From positions 248,001 to 312,000 of the forward strand of contig NZ_QBKH01000002.1 in NCBI RefSeq assembly GCF_003054045.1: a DNA stretch of 64,000 nt. The letters are read 5' to 3'. Below, in pieces: positions 54,070 to 63,142 of this stretch (the first letter of the stretch is position 1; each line of letters starts with the position of its first letter). The notes beneath the pieces were generated by a model. That model was not told where the DNA came from, made no database searches, and saw only the letters and a list, made by a program, of their open reading frames with translations. This stretch comes from Sphingobacterium faecium. Lineage in GTDB: Bacteria; Bacteroidota; Bacteroidia; Sphingobacteriales; Sphingobacteriaceae. Position numbers and translations under genes: made by a program.

Positions 54070-54756
54070 ATGAATCCACTATTAACGCTGCTCCAGATCA
54101 ATGATTCGGTATTTCCCATTGGAGGATTTACGCATTCCTATGGGTTGGAGACCTACATTACGAAGGAGATCGTCCAGGATAGCAAATCGGCAGAAGAATA
54201 TGCGGTAACGCTATTGGAGCATAATTTTTATTACAACGATGCTGCTTTTTTTTCCAAAGCTTGGGAGCTCTGCGTGAAGCGGGCTTCTCAAAAGAAAATT
54301 GCGGAACTCGATGCCTTGGTGACGGTGTTAAAAGCACCTTATGAAATCCGGGAAGCAAGCCGGAAGCTGGGACTTCGTTTTTTGAAGCTAACGGAAAAAT
54401 TACATCCTGTAAAACGTTGTTCTACTTATCTCAAAGCAATTAGTAGTCATACCCTTCATGGTCATTATGCCATCGCTTTTGCCATGTACGCACAGGCGTT
54501 AAACATCAGTTATCAAGATGCCCTAAGTGCATTTTATTATAACGCCCTGAATGGTATGGTAACCAATTGTGCTAAGCTGGTCCCGATTAGTCAGATGGAT
54601 GCGCAGCAGATTTTGTTTAAGCTGCAGCCTGTGATCGATCGCTTGGTAGCGGAACAACCCCATTTGAGCGATGATCTGATCGGAAACTGTTGTGTAGCAC
54701 AGGATATACGCTGTATGCAGCACGAAAAATTATATACACGAATTTATATTTCTTAA
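54070..54756 (+). CDS. ureF: Urease accessory protein UreF
   Basis: UreF is part of the UreDFG complex that inserts nickel into apo-urease, acting on the GTPase UreG. The protein has 228 residues and is helical. It starts with [24 protein letters not shown], the diagnostic family N-terminus, and continues with [27 protein letters not shown] and [21 protein letters not shown]. Length is typical. It lies 7 bases after ureE and 5 bases before ureG. It is cytoplasmic. Confidence 0.95.
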   Translation: MNPLLTLLQINDSVFPIGGFTHSYGLETYITKEIVQDSKSAEEYAVTLLEHNFYYNDAAFFSKAWELCVKRASQKKIAELDALVTVLKAPYEIREASRKLGLRFLKLTEKLHPVKRCSTYLKAISSHTLHGHYAIAFAMYAQALNISYQDALSAFYYNALNGMVTNCAKLVPISQMDAQQILFKLQPVIDRLVAEQPHLSDDLIGNCCVAQDIRCMQHEKLYTRIYIS

Positions 54757-54761
54757 TAAAA

Positions 54762-55376
54762 ATGGCAACAAGAAACTACGTTAAGATAGGAGTGGGTGGA
54801 CCTGTAGGGTCTGGCAAGACGGCCCTGATCGAACGATTGGTACGATCCATGACGGCTGATTATAGCATCTGCGTCGTTACCAATGATATTTATACGCGTG
54901 AAGATGCGCAATTTCTTCAGAAAAACTCCGCTCTTCCTGCGGAGCGCATTATTGGGGTAGAAACGGGTGGCTGTCCGCATACAGCAATTCGGGAGGATGC
55001 TTCTATGAATATTGAAGCGGTAGAAGAATTGGCAGACCGCTTTCCAGATACGGAAATCATCTTTGTGGAAAGTGGTGGAGACAACTTGACTTCTACGTTC
55101 AGTCCTGATCTTGCCGATCTCAGCATTTTTGTGATTGATGTGGGTGAGGGTGAAAAAATGCCGCGTAAAGGTGGTCCCGGGATTACACGTTCCGATCTGT
55201 TGATCATCAATAAGATCGATTTGGCTCCTTATGTGCATGCGGATCTGGAAGTGATGCGTCAAGATACGTTACGTATGCGGGGTGAGAGACCGTTTATTTT
55301 TACCAATCTGATGACCTTGGAAGGCTTAGAAGATGTGAAAAACTGGTTAAAAAAATATGCATTATTAGAGCAATAA
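54762..55376 (+). CDS. ureG: Urease accessory GTPase UreG
   Basis: This SIMIBI GTPase drives nickel delivery. From ATG 54762 it has 204 residues; a longer open frame begins at 54690 inside ureF but lacks homology. It contains the P-loop [16 protein letters not shown] (residues 11-26), the [12 protein letters not shown] switch, [18 protein letters not shown] with the Cys-Pro-His nickel site, FVESGGDNL and NKIDLA for guanine specificity. All key residues are intact. It is 5 bases from both ureF and the ureD-type gene. Confidence 0.97.
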   Translation: MATRNYVKIGVGGPVGSGKTALIERLVRSMTADYSICVVTNDIYTREDAQFLQKNSALPAERIIGVETGGCPHTAIREDASMNIEAVEELADRFPDTEIIFVESGGDNLTSTFSPDLADLSIFVIDVGEGEKMPRKGGPGITRSDLLIINKIDLAPYVHADLEVMRQDTLRMRGERPFIFTNLMTLEGLEDVKNWLKKYALLEQ

Positions 55377-55380
55377 GGAG

Positions 55381-56388
55381 ATGGAAAGTGTCATTCAGCT
55401 ACATGTAGGTAAAGAGGGAACGTATAGTGTTTTGAAAGAAAGTGGCCACAATGCGCCTTATAAACTCACACATTATGGAGCACCTCGGCTCCAGGAACAT
55501 CTGGAGATGATCATCATGAGTGCGTCGCCCGGTATTATGGATGAAGATACGCTCGATATTGGTATTCATATGAAGCCCGATACGCAGTTAAAGCTATTTA
55601 CACAGTCTTTCAATAAACTACATCCCATGAAACGAGGTGCACGCCAGACCACGGTGGCACATATCGATGATCGAGCTGTTTTTTATTATATCCCTCATCC
55701 AGTGACTCCTTTTAAAGATTCGATCTTTAAAGCGGACAACAGTATTTATCTAACAGGTGATGCGGTGTTGATCTGGGCAGATATCATAGCTGCGGGAAGG
55801 ATCCATATGAAAGAGGCTTTTGTTTTTAATAGCCTCCACAGTACCACCAAAATATACCGCAATGATACGTTGATCTTGATGGATAACCAATTTTTATCGC
55901 CTGCCAAACAACCGATAAAAAAACTGTTGTTCTTTGAGGGATATACACATCAAGCGACCTTTCTATTCTCGGCGCCATTTGCCAAAGAACTGAAAGCCGA
56001 ATTGGATGAAATCCTCACACTCGAATACAGCGATATTACCTATGGGTTTACGCAGGCGGCAGATGATATCGTCATGCTCCGTGCATTAGGGCACGATGGT
56101 GAACTGCTCTATGATTTTATGGGTATGTTGGGGCAGTTGTGCTGGGATTTTACACAACATATGCAAGAGGAAAGACAACTGAAACAACAGGCGGATGAGC
56201 GTAAAGGTGAAAATTTAGTAGAGGCTGGAGTAACTGAATCTACAAATTTGAAGATCGAAAAGTTGACTGGAGCGGAAGCTGTGCCTGAGCCAACGAAGAA
56301 ACAGACGGTAAAGAAGAAAAGCAACGCTGCGGGAAACTCGGTGGTCAAAAGATCCGTTAAAAGGAAGAAAGCGCTTTCAAGCAATTAA
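55381..56388 (+). CDS. ureD: Urease accessory protein UreD/UreH with Lys-rich tail
   Basis: UreD forms the scaffold on which UreF and UreG assemble on apo-urease. Residues about 1-262 are a UreD domain, with THYGAPRLQEHLEMIIMSASPG, FTQSFNKLHPMKRGARQTT and LTGDAVLIWADIIAAGR. The last about 73 residues are low complexity and rich in Lys, Glu and Ala (KKQTVKKKSNAAGNSVVKR at the end), not seen in typical UreD. The tail may bind nucleic acid or protein, or be disordered. In this operon ureD follows ureG rather than preceding ureA, as is common in some phyla. Confidence 0.93.
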   Translation: MESVIQLHVGKEGTYSVLKESGHNAPYKLTHYGAPRLQEHLEMIIMSASPGIMDEDTLDIGIHMKPDTQLKLFTQSFNKLHPMKRGARQTTVAHIDDRAVFYYIPHPVTPFKDSIFKADNSIYLTGDAVLIWADIIAAGRIHMKEAFVFNSLHSTTKIYRNDTLILMDNQFLSPAKQPIKKLLFFEGYTHQATFLFSAPFAKELKAELDEILTLEYSDITYGFTQAADDIVMLRALGHDGELLYDFMGMLGQLCWDFTQHMQEERQLKQQADERKGENLVEAGVTESTNLKIEKLTGAEAVPEPTKKQTVKKKSNAAGNSVVKRSVKRKKALSSN

Positions 56389-56392
56389 TACG

Positions 56393-56851
56393 ATGATGCT
56401 GATCATAGAAAGAGATCAAAACGAGGTTACAGTATATGACGAGGCAGTAGTAGATGTGTTGTATATTGATTGGTATGAAGTCAACAAGACGCTCCTCACA
56501 AGACAAACTGAAGGGGGGCGTCTTGTTCGCCTATATCGTGCTGATGCTCCGCCACTCGAAAGTGGTGAGATCATTTATTCTACTTCGCAATTTACTATTC
56601 AAATACACATCAAACCTTGTACCTGTATCGTACTCCAAACAGATGACCTGACTACCATCGGTCATTTTTGTTGCGATGTAGGCAATAGACATTTGCCACT
56701 ATTTTGGTTTGAAGATGGTCTCGCACTTGCTTATGATGGACAACTTTATCCGGCTTTGAAAGGTCAATATGGTGATCAGGTCAACCTCGATACGCGTACG
56801 CTTTTGCCTGCTTTTGCTTTGCAGGCCTACGGTCAAACTGTCGACCAATGA
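56393..56851 (+). CDS. Second UreE-like protein at the end of the urease operon
   Basis: This 152-residue protein is 4 bases after ureD and clearly in the operon. The region CDVGNRHLPLFWFEDGLALAYD with His100 matches the UreE metal-binding core, and it has a CTC pair (76-78) like the CSC of the first UreE. Its N-terminal domain is more divergent (LIIERDQNEVTVYDEAVVDV). No His-rich tail is present. It is a paralogue rather than a fragment, since both domains are complete in length. Possible roles are an alternative metallochaperone, a heterodimer partner, or a diverged protein for another metal. Confidence 0.8.
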   Translation: MMLIIERDQNEVTVYDEAVVDVLYIDWYEVNKTLLTRQTEGGRLVRLYRADAPPLESGEIIYSTSQFTIQIHIKPCTCIVLQTDDLTTIGHFCCDVGNRHLPLFWFEDGLALAYDGQLYPALKGQYGDQVNLDTRTLLPAFALQAYGQTVDQ

Positions 56852-57406
56852 CTGCTGCGGTGCTCCATGGTCGCATCTGTTTTGCCATTCGAGCCAGATA
56901 TATCAATAGTGGGTAAGTGCATATCAGATAGGCTGATGTTTTCCTCTAATCTTACTCGTCAATTCTGCTATACAAACAAGAGGTAGTTAAATTATGTTTC
57001 TAAAGGGGTTTTTTAAGAGGTACATAGGTAAAAGTTTTAAGTTAGTTCGTCATTAATTCGGAATGTGTGAACTGTTTTTACTTGTTTTTCTTCATGATGC
57101 CTCTTTTGAAAAAGAGATAGGTAAATAACTTTCTGAATATCATTTTATTTATAAATGTTACAAAGATATTTGTTGTGAAATAATTAATAATTAATTCGTG
57201 AAGGCTAAAAAAATGGCTTTTTGATCGTATTTAATTCGTGTCCACACAGTATTTATGCTGTAAATTTAAAAATCAAACTATTTTTTTCTTTTATAAATGT
57301 TATCTTTAATCAAAAGTGTTGGTATTCAATAATAAGTTTAAACAACGAGTTTAATTTATTGAATATTTTATGTACTAACCAGTATTTAACTAAAGCGTAA
57401 CGTATC
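56852..57406. other. 555-base gap between the urease operon and the fibre locus
   Basis: No coding frame, terminator or box pair is visible. The right half (57150-57400) is very AT-rich and probably contains the promoter of the LuxR-type regulator. Confidence 0.5.
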
Positions 57407-58024
57407 ATGATTAAAGTGGGCATAATTGATAGCGACGAGCATTCAAGAGTAAACATAAAAAGGATCCTTATAGAAAATTGTCTGGATGGTCAGCCAGTTC
57501 CTATAGATATTCTTTTTAATTCAGCATCAAGCATGTTACCTATGGGATCGCATCCGTTGCGACCTGATGTCATTATACTGGATATTCAACATCAAGATGC
57601 TACGATTATCGAAAAAGTGAGTAAAATGTATCCGGAAACAGAGATCATTGTATTGACGCAACTTGCTGATGTAAAAACTGTTCGTAGAGCTTTTCGAAAT
57701 GGTGCTGTCAGTTATGTCTTAAAAGACACCTGTCTGCAATACTTGTTCCATGCGATAATCATCACCTTAAATCAAGGGTCATTTGTAAGCCCAACTATCA
57801 ATAGGGCTTTAATTGAGCAGGCTTTTAGTTCAAAAAAATATGAAGATATGCTGACTGCAAGGGAACTTCAGATTGCGAATGGCATTGTGGAGGGTTTGAG
57901 TTATAAATTGATTGCCCAACAATATCACATCTCATTGGATACCGTCCGAATTTATATCAAGCGCGTGTATCGAAAACTCAAGATTAATAGCAAAGGGGAG
58001 TTGATCGCACAATTGTCAGCCTAG
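57407..58024 (+). CDS. LuxR/NarL-type response regulator beside the fibre locus
   Basis: The protein (205 residues) has a receiver domain (about 1-120) with an early acidic pocket (IIDSDEH), phospho-acceptor Asp59 (VIILDIQ), a Thr/Lys region (VLTQL, YVLKDT) and a LuxR-type output (about 145-203) with LTARELQIANGIVEGLSYKLIAQQYHIS and TVRIYIKRVYRKLKI. It lies 89 bases upstream of the usher-like gene in the same direction. The window ends within a histidine kinase just past the pilin genes, which could be its partner. I infer that it controls the fibre genes. Length is typical for this group. Confidence 0.85.
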   Translation: MIKVGIIDSDEHSRVNIKRILIENCLDGQPVPIDILFNSASSMLPMGSHPLRPDVIILDIQHQDATIIEKVSKMYPETEIIVLTQLADVKTVRRAFRNGAVSYVLKDTCLQYLFHAIIITLNQGSFVSPTINRALIEQAFSSKKYEDMLTARELQIANGIVEGLSYKLIAQQYHISLDTVRIYIKRVYRKLKINSKGELIAQLSA

Positions 58025-58113
58025 CGGTTATTTTGTTACATGAAGATGTGACTTGGGTTATTTCTGACTAAGCGAATTTAGACTGATTTTTGTTATTATT
58101 TGAACCTCCTGCT

Positions 58114-60936
58114 ATGCCCATGAAGTATCTGTGGACTTTCTTGCTTCTGATGTGCTTTTTACTTGTTTTCTTATCCGAAGCGAAAAGTCAACACCATTTT
58201 GATGTGGAGTATCGCTTGGACCAAGATAGCATAGCTGTGACCCAAAGCCAGACGTTTGCAAACAAGATCCACATCCGCAATCTGACCGATAAAACCATTG
58301 AACTGATACCTTTGGCGAAAGGAACATTATCGTTATCGGGTTTGATCAAGCTACCGCAAAAAATCACCTTGCAGGCCCATGAGGAAAAAAGTTTTCCGAT
58401 CAAATTTATGGCTGATCGTCATACATTATCAAATAATAACCAAGCTTTTACTATTGGGTTTTCAAGTGTTGATGCCACGATAAGGCTACCTCAGCCACTC
58501 ACCTTTTATACGACATTAAGCAGTGACCGCTCGCTTATCTTACAAGCAGATCAATCGGAATATTATTTGGATCAGACGACCAACCAAGTGCAGTTTAGGA
58601 TTCAGGCTTCCAATGCGGGTCTAGTGCCGATTACTTTTAAGCTGCTTTTTTCAGGATTTCCGCCAGGTTTTGAAGTAATAGGCGAACTGTTACCGGTTAC
58701 CTTGCAACCTGGCGGACAGGTGCTGCTGCCTTTTAACGCAAGGATGCAATCAAAAAATAGATTCGATGATTTTGATATAGCCATGCAGGGTTTGGATCTG
58801 AATGGGAATGAGCTGATAAGTAGTCGGATTCGTATTTTGCAGGTGGGCAGTGTAAAACGGTTTGGGGCTGTTCCAAATTTCGGAAACGAAGCCTACAATA
58901 ATGCGGTTGCATTGCGCTATACAAGTATGGATAAACAGAACTCCATATATCAGTTACAGGGCTATGGTGATCTTGATATCGGTGTAAATAAAAAATTGAA
59001 CTATCGACTGAATCTGGATTACTATCAAAATCAAAAAGCTTTCAATAGTTACGATACCTATATCGATTATCAAGCGAAAGATTGGGCTGTCAAAGTAGGT
59101 AATATCTATGAAAACCTAGATCAGACCATCAGTGGAAGGGGGGTAAAAGCAAGTTATAAATTGGATAATAACCGATCCATAAGCCTGTATGGTGTGGAAA
59201 ATAACTATATGCTCTTTACACAATTGAGCAATCTGATCCCTGGGGCACATATCATAGGAGCCAATTATACTGTTCGAACCGATCAAAATCAAGAAAGTTA
59301 CTTAACTTATCTGCATAGCGAACATGATTATCGTCGGATCAATAGTGACCAGATCAATGGGAGGACGGTCATCCCCATGAGTGAGCATCAGCAATTATGG
59401 GTAGAGGGGGGCTATAGTATGGAGCGTGCGGATCAAGCTGGAAATAAACATGCTGTAGCTGCAGGTGCTCATTATCAATATCATACTGAACACTATCAGA
59501 TCATCAGTATGAATTATTACAGTTCTCCCTATTACACGGGTCTGCGTAGGGGGCTAATGCAAAGTGATACGCGCATCACTAAGCTATTACAAAATAACAA
59601 CAGTATTACTGCGCGTATGAGTTATATGGATAATAATCCAAAATATCAGCGTACAGATCGTGATTATTTTTTTGGTAATTCTAATCGAATCGAGATTTAT
59701 GAAGTGGGCTATCATACGGCATTTGGAAAATTGCAATTGGATATTAAACCTTATATGATGTTTCAGCAGGCAACTATCCGGGGGGTGAGCTTATGGGGAG
59801 CGGTACCGGAAAGATGGAAGTCGAGTGCTCTTAGAACGGTGGGTGATGTGAGTTATTTTAGCTCCGTGCATCGCTTTTCCTTGAGAACGGACTATGGGTA
59901 TACCTACCGGAATACATCGAATAAACCGATCAGCCCCTTTCATTCTTTAAGACTGTCAGGTAGTTATAGCAATCCCTTCTTGGGTTTCAACACTTATATT
60001 CAGATCAATCCCTACTATCTGAATGATCTGATGGCAAGTACCCCTGATGCGAACTATAGGATCTATTCTTTTGGTCCCAATACCCAGTTTACCGCATTTA
60101 GAGGGAGTTTGCAAACACAATTATCGACCATGTACAGCTATTATGGATTTTCTAGAAGCAACAATCTGTCGATCAATGGAAATGCCAGGTGGTTATTTAG
60201 AGGCAATTGGAGTTTAACGGCTGATGTTTTTTATAATATGATCCAAAGTCGAATACCCTTACATTTTCAACAGGATCCTTTTGCCTTTGAAACATCTTCA
60301 TTCAACAACAGGCAGATTCGGATAGGCATTGAAAAGAAATTTGTCTACTGGGATAAAAATAAGGGACATAAATTGCAGTTGCAGTTTTTTGATGATCATA
60401 ATCAAAATGGTATGGCCGATGCGGGGGAGCTTAGGCCTGAAGGTCTTGTCGTCAAGATTGATCAGGAGGTGGCTCGTACAGATACAAAAGGTCGGGTAAC
60501 ATTTTTAAATATGACTTCTGGATCATATGTGGTTCAGATCGAAAATAATCAGGGGTGGGTAGCGCAAGGTCCGATCAATACGCTGTTGACAAAAAATCAA
60601 AGTTTAGCGGTTCCCTTAGTAAAAACACGCGTGGTCAAGGGGAAGATCAAACCTATCGTTGATAAATACCTGCAAACAAGTCCGGAACTTTCCGGAATAC
60701 GAATTCATGCCGAAGATCAACAGGGTAAAAGCTATAGCACACTCAGCGATGCAAAGGGTAATTACACTTTCTTTTTGCCTTTGGGTAGCTATACAGTATC
60801 TATCCCAACAGCAGGAATGGCTTTCACGATTGAAAATCCAAATCAGCAGATCCAATTGAAAGAGGAGCAGGTAAATTATCTGCAAGATTTCAATTATAGA
60901 GATGGACGTAGAAAAGTGGGAGTCAAGCGTTTTTAA
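58114..60936 (+). CDS. Usher-like outer-membrane protein of a chaperone-usher-type system
   Basis: This is a large protein (about 940 residues) with a signal peptide (YLWTFLLLMCFLLVFLSEAKSQ), two N-terminal immunoglobulin-like regions (about 30-260), a long beta-barrel region (about 260-755, with alternating strands such as NYRLNLDYYQNQKAFNSYDT), and two C-terminal beta domains, one with DDHNQNGMADAGE (SdrD B-like) and one with SDAKGNYTFFLPLGSYTVSI (carboxypeptidase-like). This matches the plan of ushers, with soluble domains flanking a barrel, though sequence identity with classical PapC is not evident by eye. The TTG at 58090 is the first start; ATGs at 58114 and 58120 are better. It is likely to secrete the minus-strand subunits opposite it. 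Confidence 0.65.
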   Translation: MPMKYLWTFLLLMCFLLVFLSEAKSQHHFDVEYRLDQDSIAVTQSQTFANKIHIRNLTDKTIELIPLAKGTLSLSGLIKLPQKITLQAHEEKSFPIKFMADRHTLSNNNQAFTIGFSSVDATIRLPQPLTFYTTLSSDRSLILQADQSEYYLDQTTNQVQFRIQASNAGLVPITFKLLFSGFPPGFEVIGELLPVTLQPGGQVLLPFNARMQSKNRFDDFDIAMQGLDLNGNELISSRIRILQVGSVKRFGAVPNFGNEAYNNAVALRYTSMDKQNSIYQLQGYGDLDIGVNKKLNYRLNLDYYQNQKAFNSYDTYIDYQAKDWAVKVGNIYENLDQTISGRGVKASYKLDNNRSISLYGVENNYMLFTQLSNLIPGAHIIGANYTVRTDQNQESYLTYLHSEHDYRRINSDQINGRTVIPMSEHQQLWVEGGYSMERADQAGNKHAVAAGAHYQYHTEHYQIISMNYYSSPYYTGLRRGLMQSDTRITKLLQNNNSITARMSYMDNNPKYQRTDRDYFFGNSNRIEIYEVGYHTAFGKLQLDIKPYMMFQQATIRGVSLWGAVPERWKSSALRTVGDVSYFSSVHRFSLRTDYGYTYRNTSNKPISPFHSLRLSGSYSNPFLGFNTYIQINPYYLNDLMASTPDANYRIYSFGPNTQFTAFRGSLQTQLSTMYSYYGFSRSNNLSINGNARWLFRGNWSLTADVFYNMIQSRIPLHFQQDPFAFETSSFNNRQIRIGIEKKFVYWDKNKGHKLQLQFFDDHNQNGMADAGELRPEGLVVKIDQEVARTDTKGRVTFLNMTSGSYVVQIENNQGWVAQGPINTLLTKNQSLAVPLVKTRVVKGKIKPIVDKYLQTSPELSGIRIHAEDQQGKSYSTLSDAKGNYTFFLPLGSYTVSIPTAGMAFTIENPNQQIQLKEEQVNYLQDFNYRDGRRKVGVKRF

Positions 60937-62339
60937 GGGGCTATGAAGCTAAAAATAATATTGGTCGAATAAGTTCCTGCAGGTTTGTTCAATAATTTCG
61001 AAGTTTCTGAGGCGGGAATACTATATCGGATGCTCAATGAGCGATCGACTGTTGGGTCTGCAGCGTTGATCAGCTGTTGTGGGGTTGTGGATAAGGTAAC
61101 CGTTTGCATACCGGTTTCCCCAGGTATCGGACCAATACGCAATACATTAAGGGGTACGCTGTTGACTCCTGAAGCAAAAGATGCTGATGTGGCCCGCACA
61201 TATAGATTATAAGGTGTCGTTTTACTCAGTTTTAAATGGGCGGGCATATCCAGGTTAACGCCATTTCTGTATTGGCTTGCAGTGGTGAAAGATAGGCCTA
61301 CTGTTTGTTGATTGGCAATCAATTCTCCGAGATCACTGACGACAACCTGTAAAGTGCCAACACTTTGGGACTGTAAGTTTCCTGTCGGATAGGCTGCAGC
61401 GATTTTGTTCCAAGTATACGTCAGGGGTACCGAATAAGTTCCTGCTTGTATAAACCTCGCTTTTAATTGTGCTCCTGTTATTGAAAAGGCATAGGTCAGA
61501 GCTTGGGAGTTGTTTGTTGGTACTACAATACCAGTGGTATTTGTCAACGGCTGGCTGGTGCTTGATAAAGCAATTGGCGTAGCGGTAGCTACTGCCGTCA
61601 AAGTCGTATTAATAGCGGAAACAGGAGATATAGGCAATGTGTTATAGGCCAGGGATGTTGAAAAACTGAAATTGCTGTTTCCTGTTTGCAAATTGGGAAT
61701 GTAAGGTACAGTATGAGCCAGGGTCATGACTTTATTGCTAATGATCCCTGTTGGAGACCGATAGAAGCTCAGGTTATTGACTAAGATGCTGGTAGTACCT
61801 GCAGTATTTTGTGAAGTAATAAATGCAGGAACAACAATACTGAATGCCTGTGTGGCGGGAGTCATGGCATTTCCACCTAAAAGTCCTGGAGCTGTTAGGG
61901 CGATATCTGTGCTGTAAGTACCCGCTACCCATGTGAAGCTGGATGTGTTCAAACGTAGGTTGCTCAGCACAGTTCCTGAAACAAGACTGGCAACGGCCAC
62001 ATACAAGGATTGTGTCGAAGTAGAAAGTGAGCGTTCTGTGCTGGAGCTGAGCACTGATATACCAGCGATCGATGAAATTTTATAATTTGCTACACTAAGA
62101 GGTGCAGGACCTACTCCACCGAGGATGTTACTTAGCGTGCTGTTATTAGATTTGATGCCGATATTTGGCAATAAGGTGATCGCACTGTTAAATTGCCCCA
62201 AAGTAATACTTTGTTGATAGTCTGTTCTTGCTGTAATATTAGCCTCAGGTAAGTTCACTGAAATCTGAGCTTGTACGATCATAGGGCACAAACTGACAGC
62301 TAAGAGGCTGATCTTAATATGTAATTTCTTTTTCTGCAA
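60933..62339 (-). CDS. Three-domain secreted fibre subunit or tip adhesin
   Basis: This secreted protein (468 residues) has a signal peptide (ISLLAVSLCPMIVQAQ) and is rich in Ser, Thr, Ala and Val. The strand motif AGTYS recurs at residues 139-143, 299-303 and 454-458, about 157 residues apart, which indicates three tandem domains each ending in the same strand. The last domain aligns with the 181-residue subunit: PAHL (366-369), TPYNL, AADPT (426-430) and GTYST. It is probably a multi-domain tip or fibre protein. It overlaps the chaperone gene by 26 bases, so they are translated together. Its stop overlaps the usher stop by 3 bases on the opposite strand. Confidence 0.75.
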   Translation of the reverse strand: MQKKKLHIKISLLAVSLCPMIVQAQISVNLPEANITARTDYQQSITLGQFNSAITLLPNIGIKSNNSTLSNILGGVGPAPLSVANYKISSIAGISVLSSSTERSLSTSTQSLYVAVASLVSGTVLSNLRLNTSSFTWVAGTYSTDIALTAPGLLGGNAMTPATQAFSIVVPAFITSQNTAGTTSILVNNLSFYRSPTGIISNKVMTLAHTVPYIPNLQTGNSNFSFSTSLAYNTLPISPVSAINTTLTAVATATPIALSSTSQPLTNTTGIVVPTNNSQALTYAFSITGAQLKARFIQAGTYSVPLTYTWNKIAAAYPTGNLQSQSVGTLQVVVSDLGELIANQQTVGLSFTTASQYRNGVNLDMPAHLKLSKTTPYNLYVRATSASFASGVNSVPLNVLRIGPIPGETGMQTVTLSTTPQQLINAADPTVDRSLSIRYSIPASETSKLLNKPAGTYSTNIIFSFIAP

Positions 62340-63111
62340 TTTTTAGATCGTATTGAGCGCCAGCATCCAAGATAGCTACCGCAAGGTAACGGCCTTTAAG
62401 TGTTGCCGGTAAATCGAGTTGAATCCATTGTTCTGCTTCGGGTAACATTGCTACAGCGATTGATTTGACAGGTATCTCCTCTCCGGTCTCTATATTGGTC
62501 AATTCAAAGCGTACATAGGCATCTTTATTAATCTGTCCCGTGTTTTTAACTTTGACCATCATTTTTCTGACACGTTGATCGGTTTCTTTTGTTACCATAC
62601 CTTGATCTTCAAAGGCTAAAAACTCCAGATCTCCGACACGTAAACCGACGGGAACATGATAGACCTGAATACCAAATTCCAAGAGGATATTCATATTGAC
62701 ACCCTTTTTCACATCAGGTGTTTGCTCTTTTACTTGTGTGAAAAACAGCATACTATTGGTCAAGGCGAGGGATTTATTATCTTTTGGAATGGTCATGGAC
62801 AAGTTTATACTTTTTGTTTCTCCCGGAGCTAAACGGACGCTATTATCCGATAAAGACAGCCACGATCCATTGGATTGCTTACGTTCGTCCGCTGGAAAAT
62901 ATTGTTTGATGCCCAGTGAATCGCGGTTCCAATCTTTTATATTGGCCACGAAGTAGAATGCTGAAGTGGAGGCATTGCTAAAAGAAATGGCCTGACTGAC
63001 CGTTTGACCTGCTTCCCCTTTGAAAAAAATCCGGGAAGGTGAAACAGAAATACCCTGAGCATGGGCCAGGGTATTCAGGAATACTAAAATTAGAGATAGA
63101 TAAAACTTCAC
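62314..63111 (-). CDS. PapD-like periplasmic chaperone for the fibre subunits
   Basis: The protein (265 residues) has a signal peptide (LSLILVFLNTLAHAQ) followed by a domain that starts ISVSPSRIFFKGEAGQTVSQ, the usual PapD beginning with its strand, and APGETKSINLSMTIP, the G1-strand-like segment. The second half has GDLEFLAFEDQGMVTKETDQ and further Ig strands. This matches the two-Ig-domain plan of pilus chaperones, which donate a strand to subunits in the periplasm. It is between the two subunit genes in a minus-strand operon, 31 bases after the small subunit gene. Identity with PapD is by architecture, and the donor strand is not pinpointed. Confidence 0.72.
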   Translation of the reverse strand: MKFYLSLILVFLNTLAHAQGISVSPSRIFFKGEAGQTVSQAISFSNASTSAFYFVANIKDWNRDSLGIKQYFPADERKQSNGSWLSLSDNSVRLAPGETKSINLSMTIPKDNKSLALTNSMLFFTQVKEQTPDVKKGVNMNILLEFGIQVYHVPVGLRVGDLEFLAFEDQGMVTKETDQRVRKMMVKVKNTGQINKDAYVRFELTNIETGEEIPVKSIAVAMLPEAEQWIQLDLPATLKGRYLAVAILDAGAQYDLKIAEKEITY

Positions 63112-63142
63112 AAATTATAATGCACGTTAATTTTTTAAATAT

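Noticed and set aside
54690..54761. Longer ureG with a 24-residue N-terminal extension
   Set aside because: This stretch lies inside the end of ureF, and the canonical start ([20 protein letters not shown]) at 54762 has normal spacing.
55007..55262. Minus-strand frames inside ureG and other dense genes
   Set aside because: These are shadow frames of well-supported genes, with no homology or start context.
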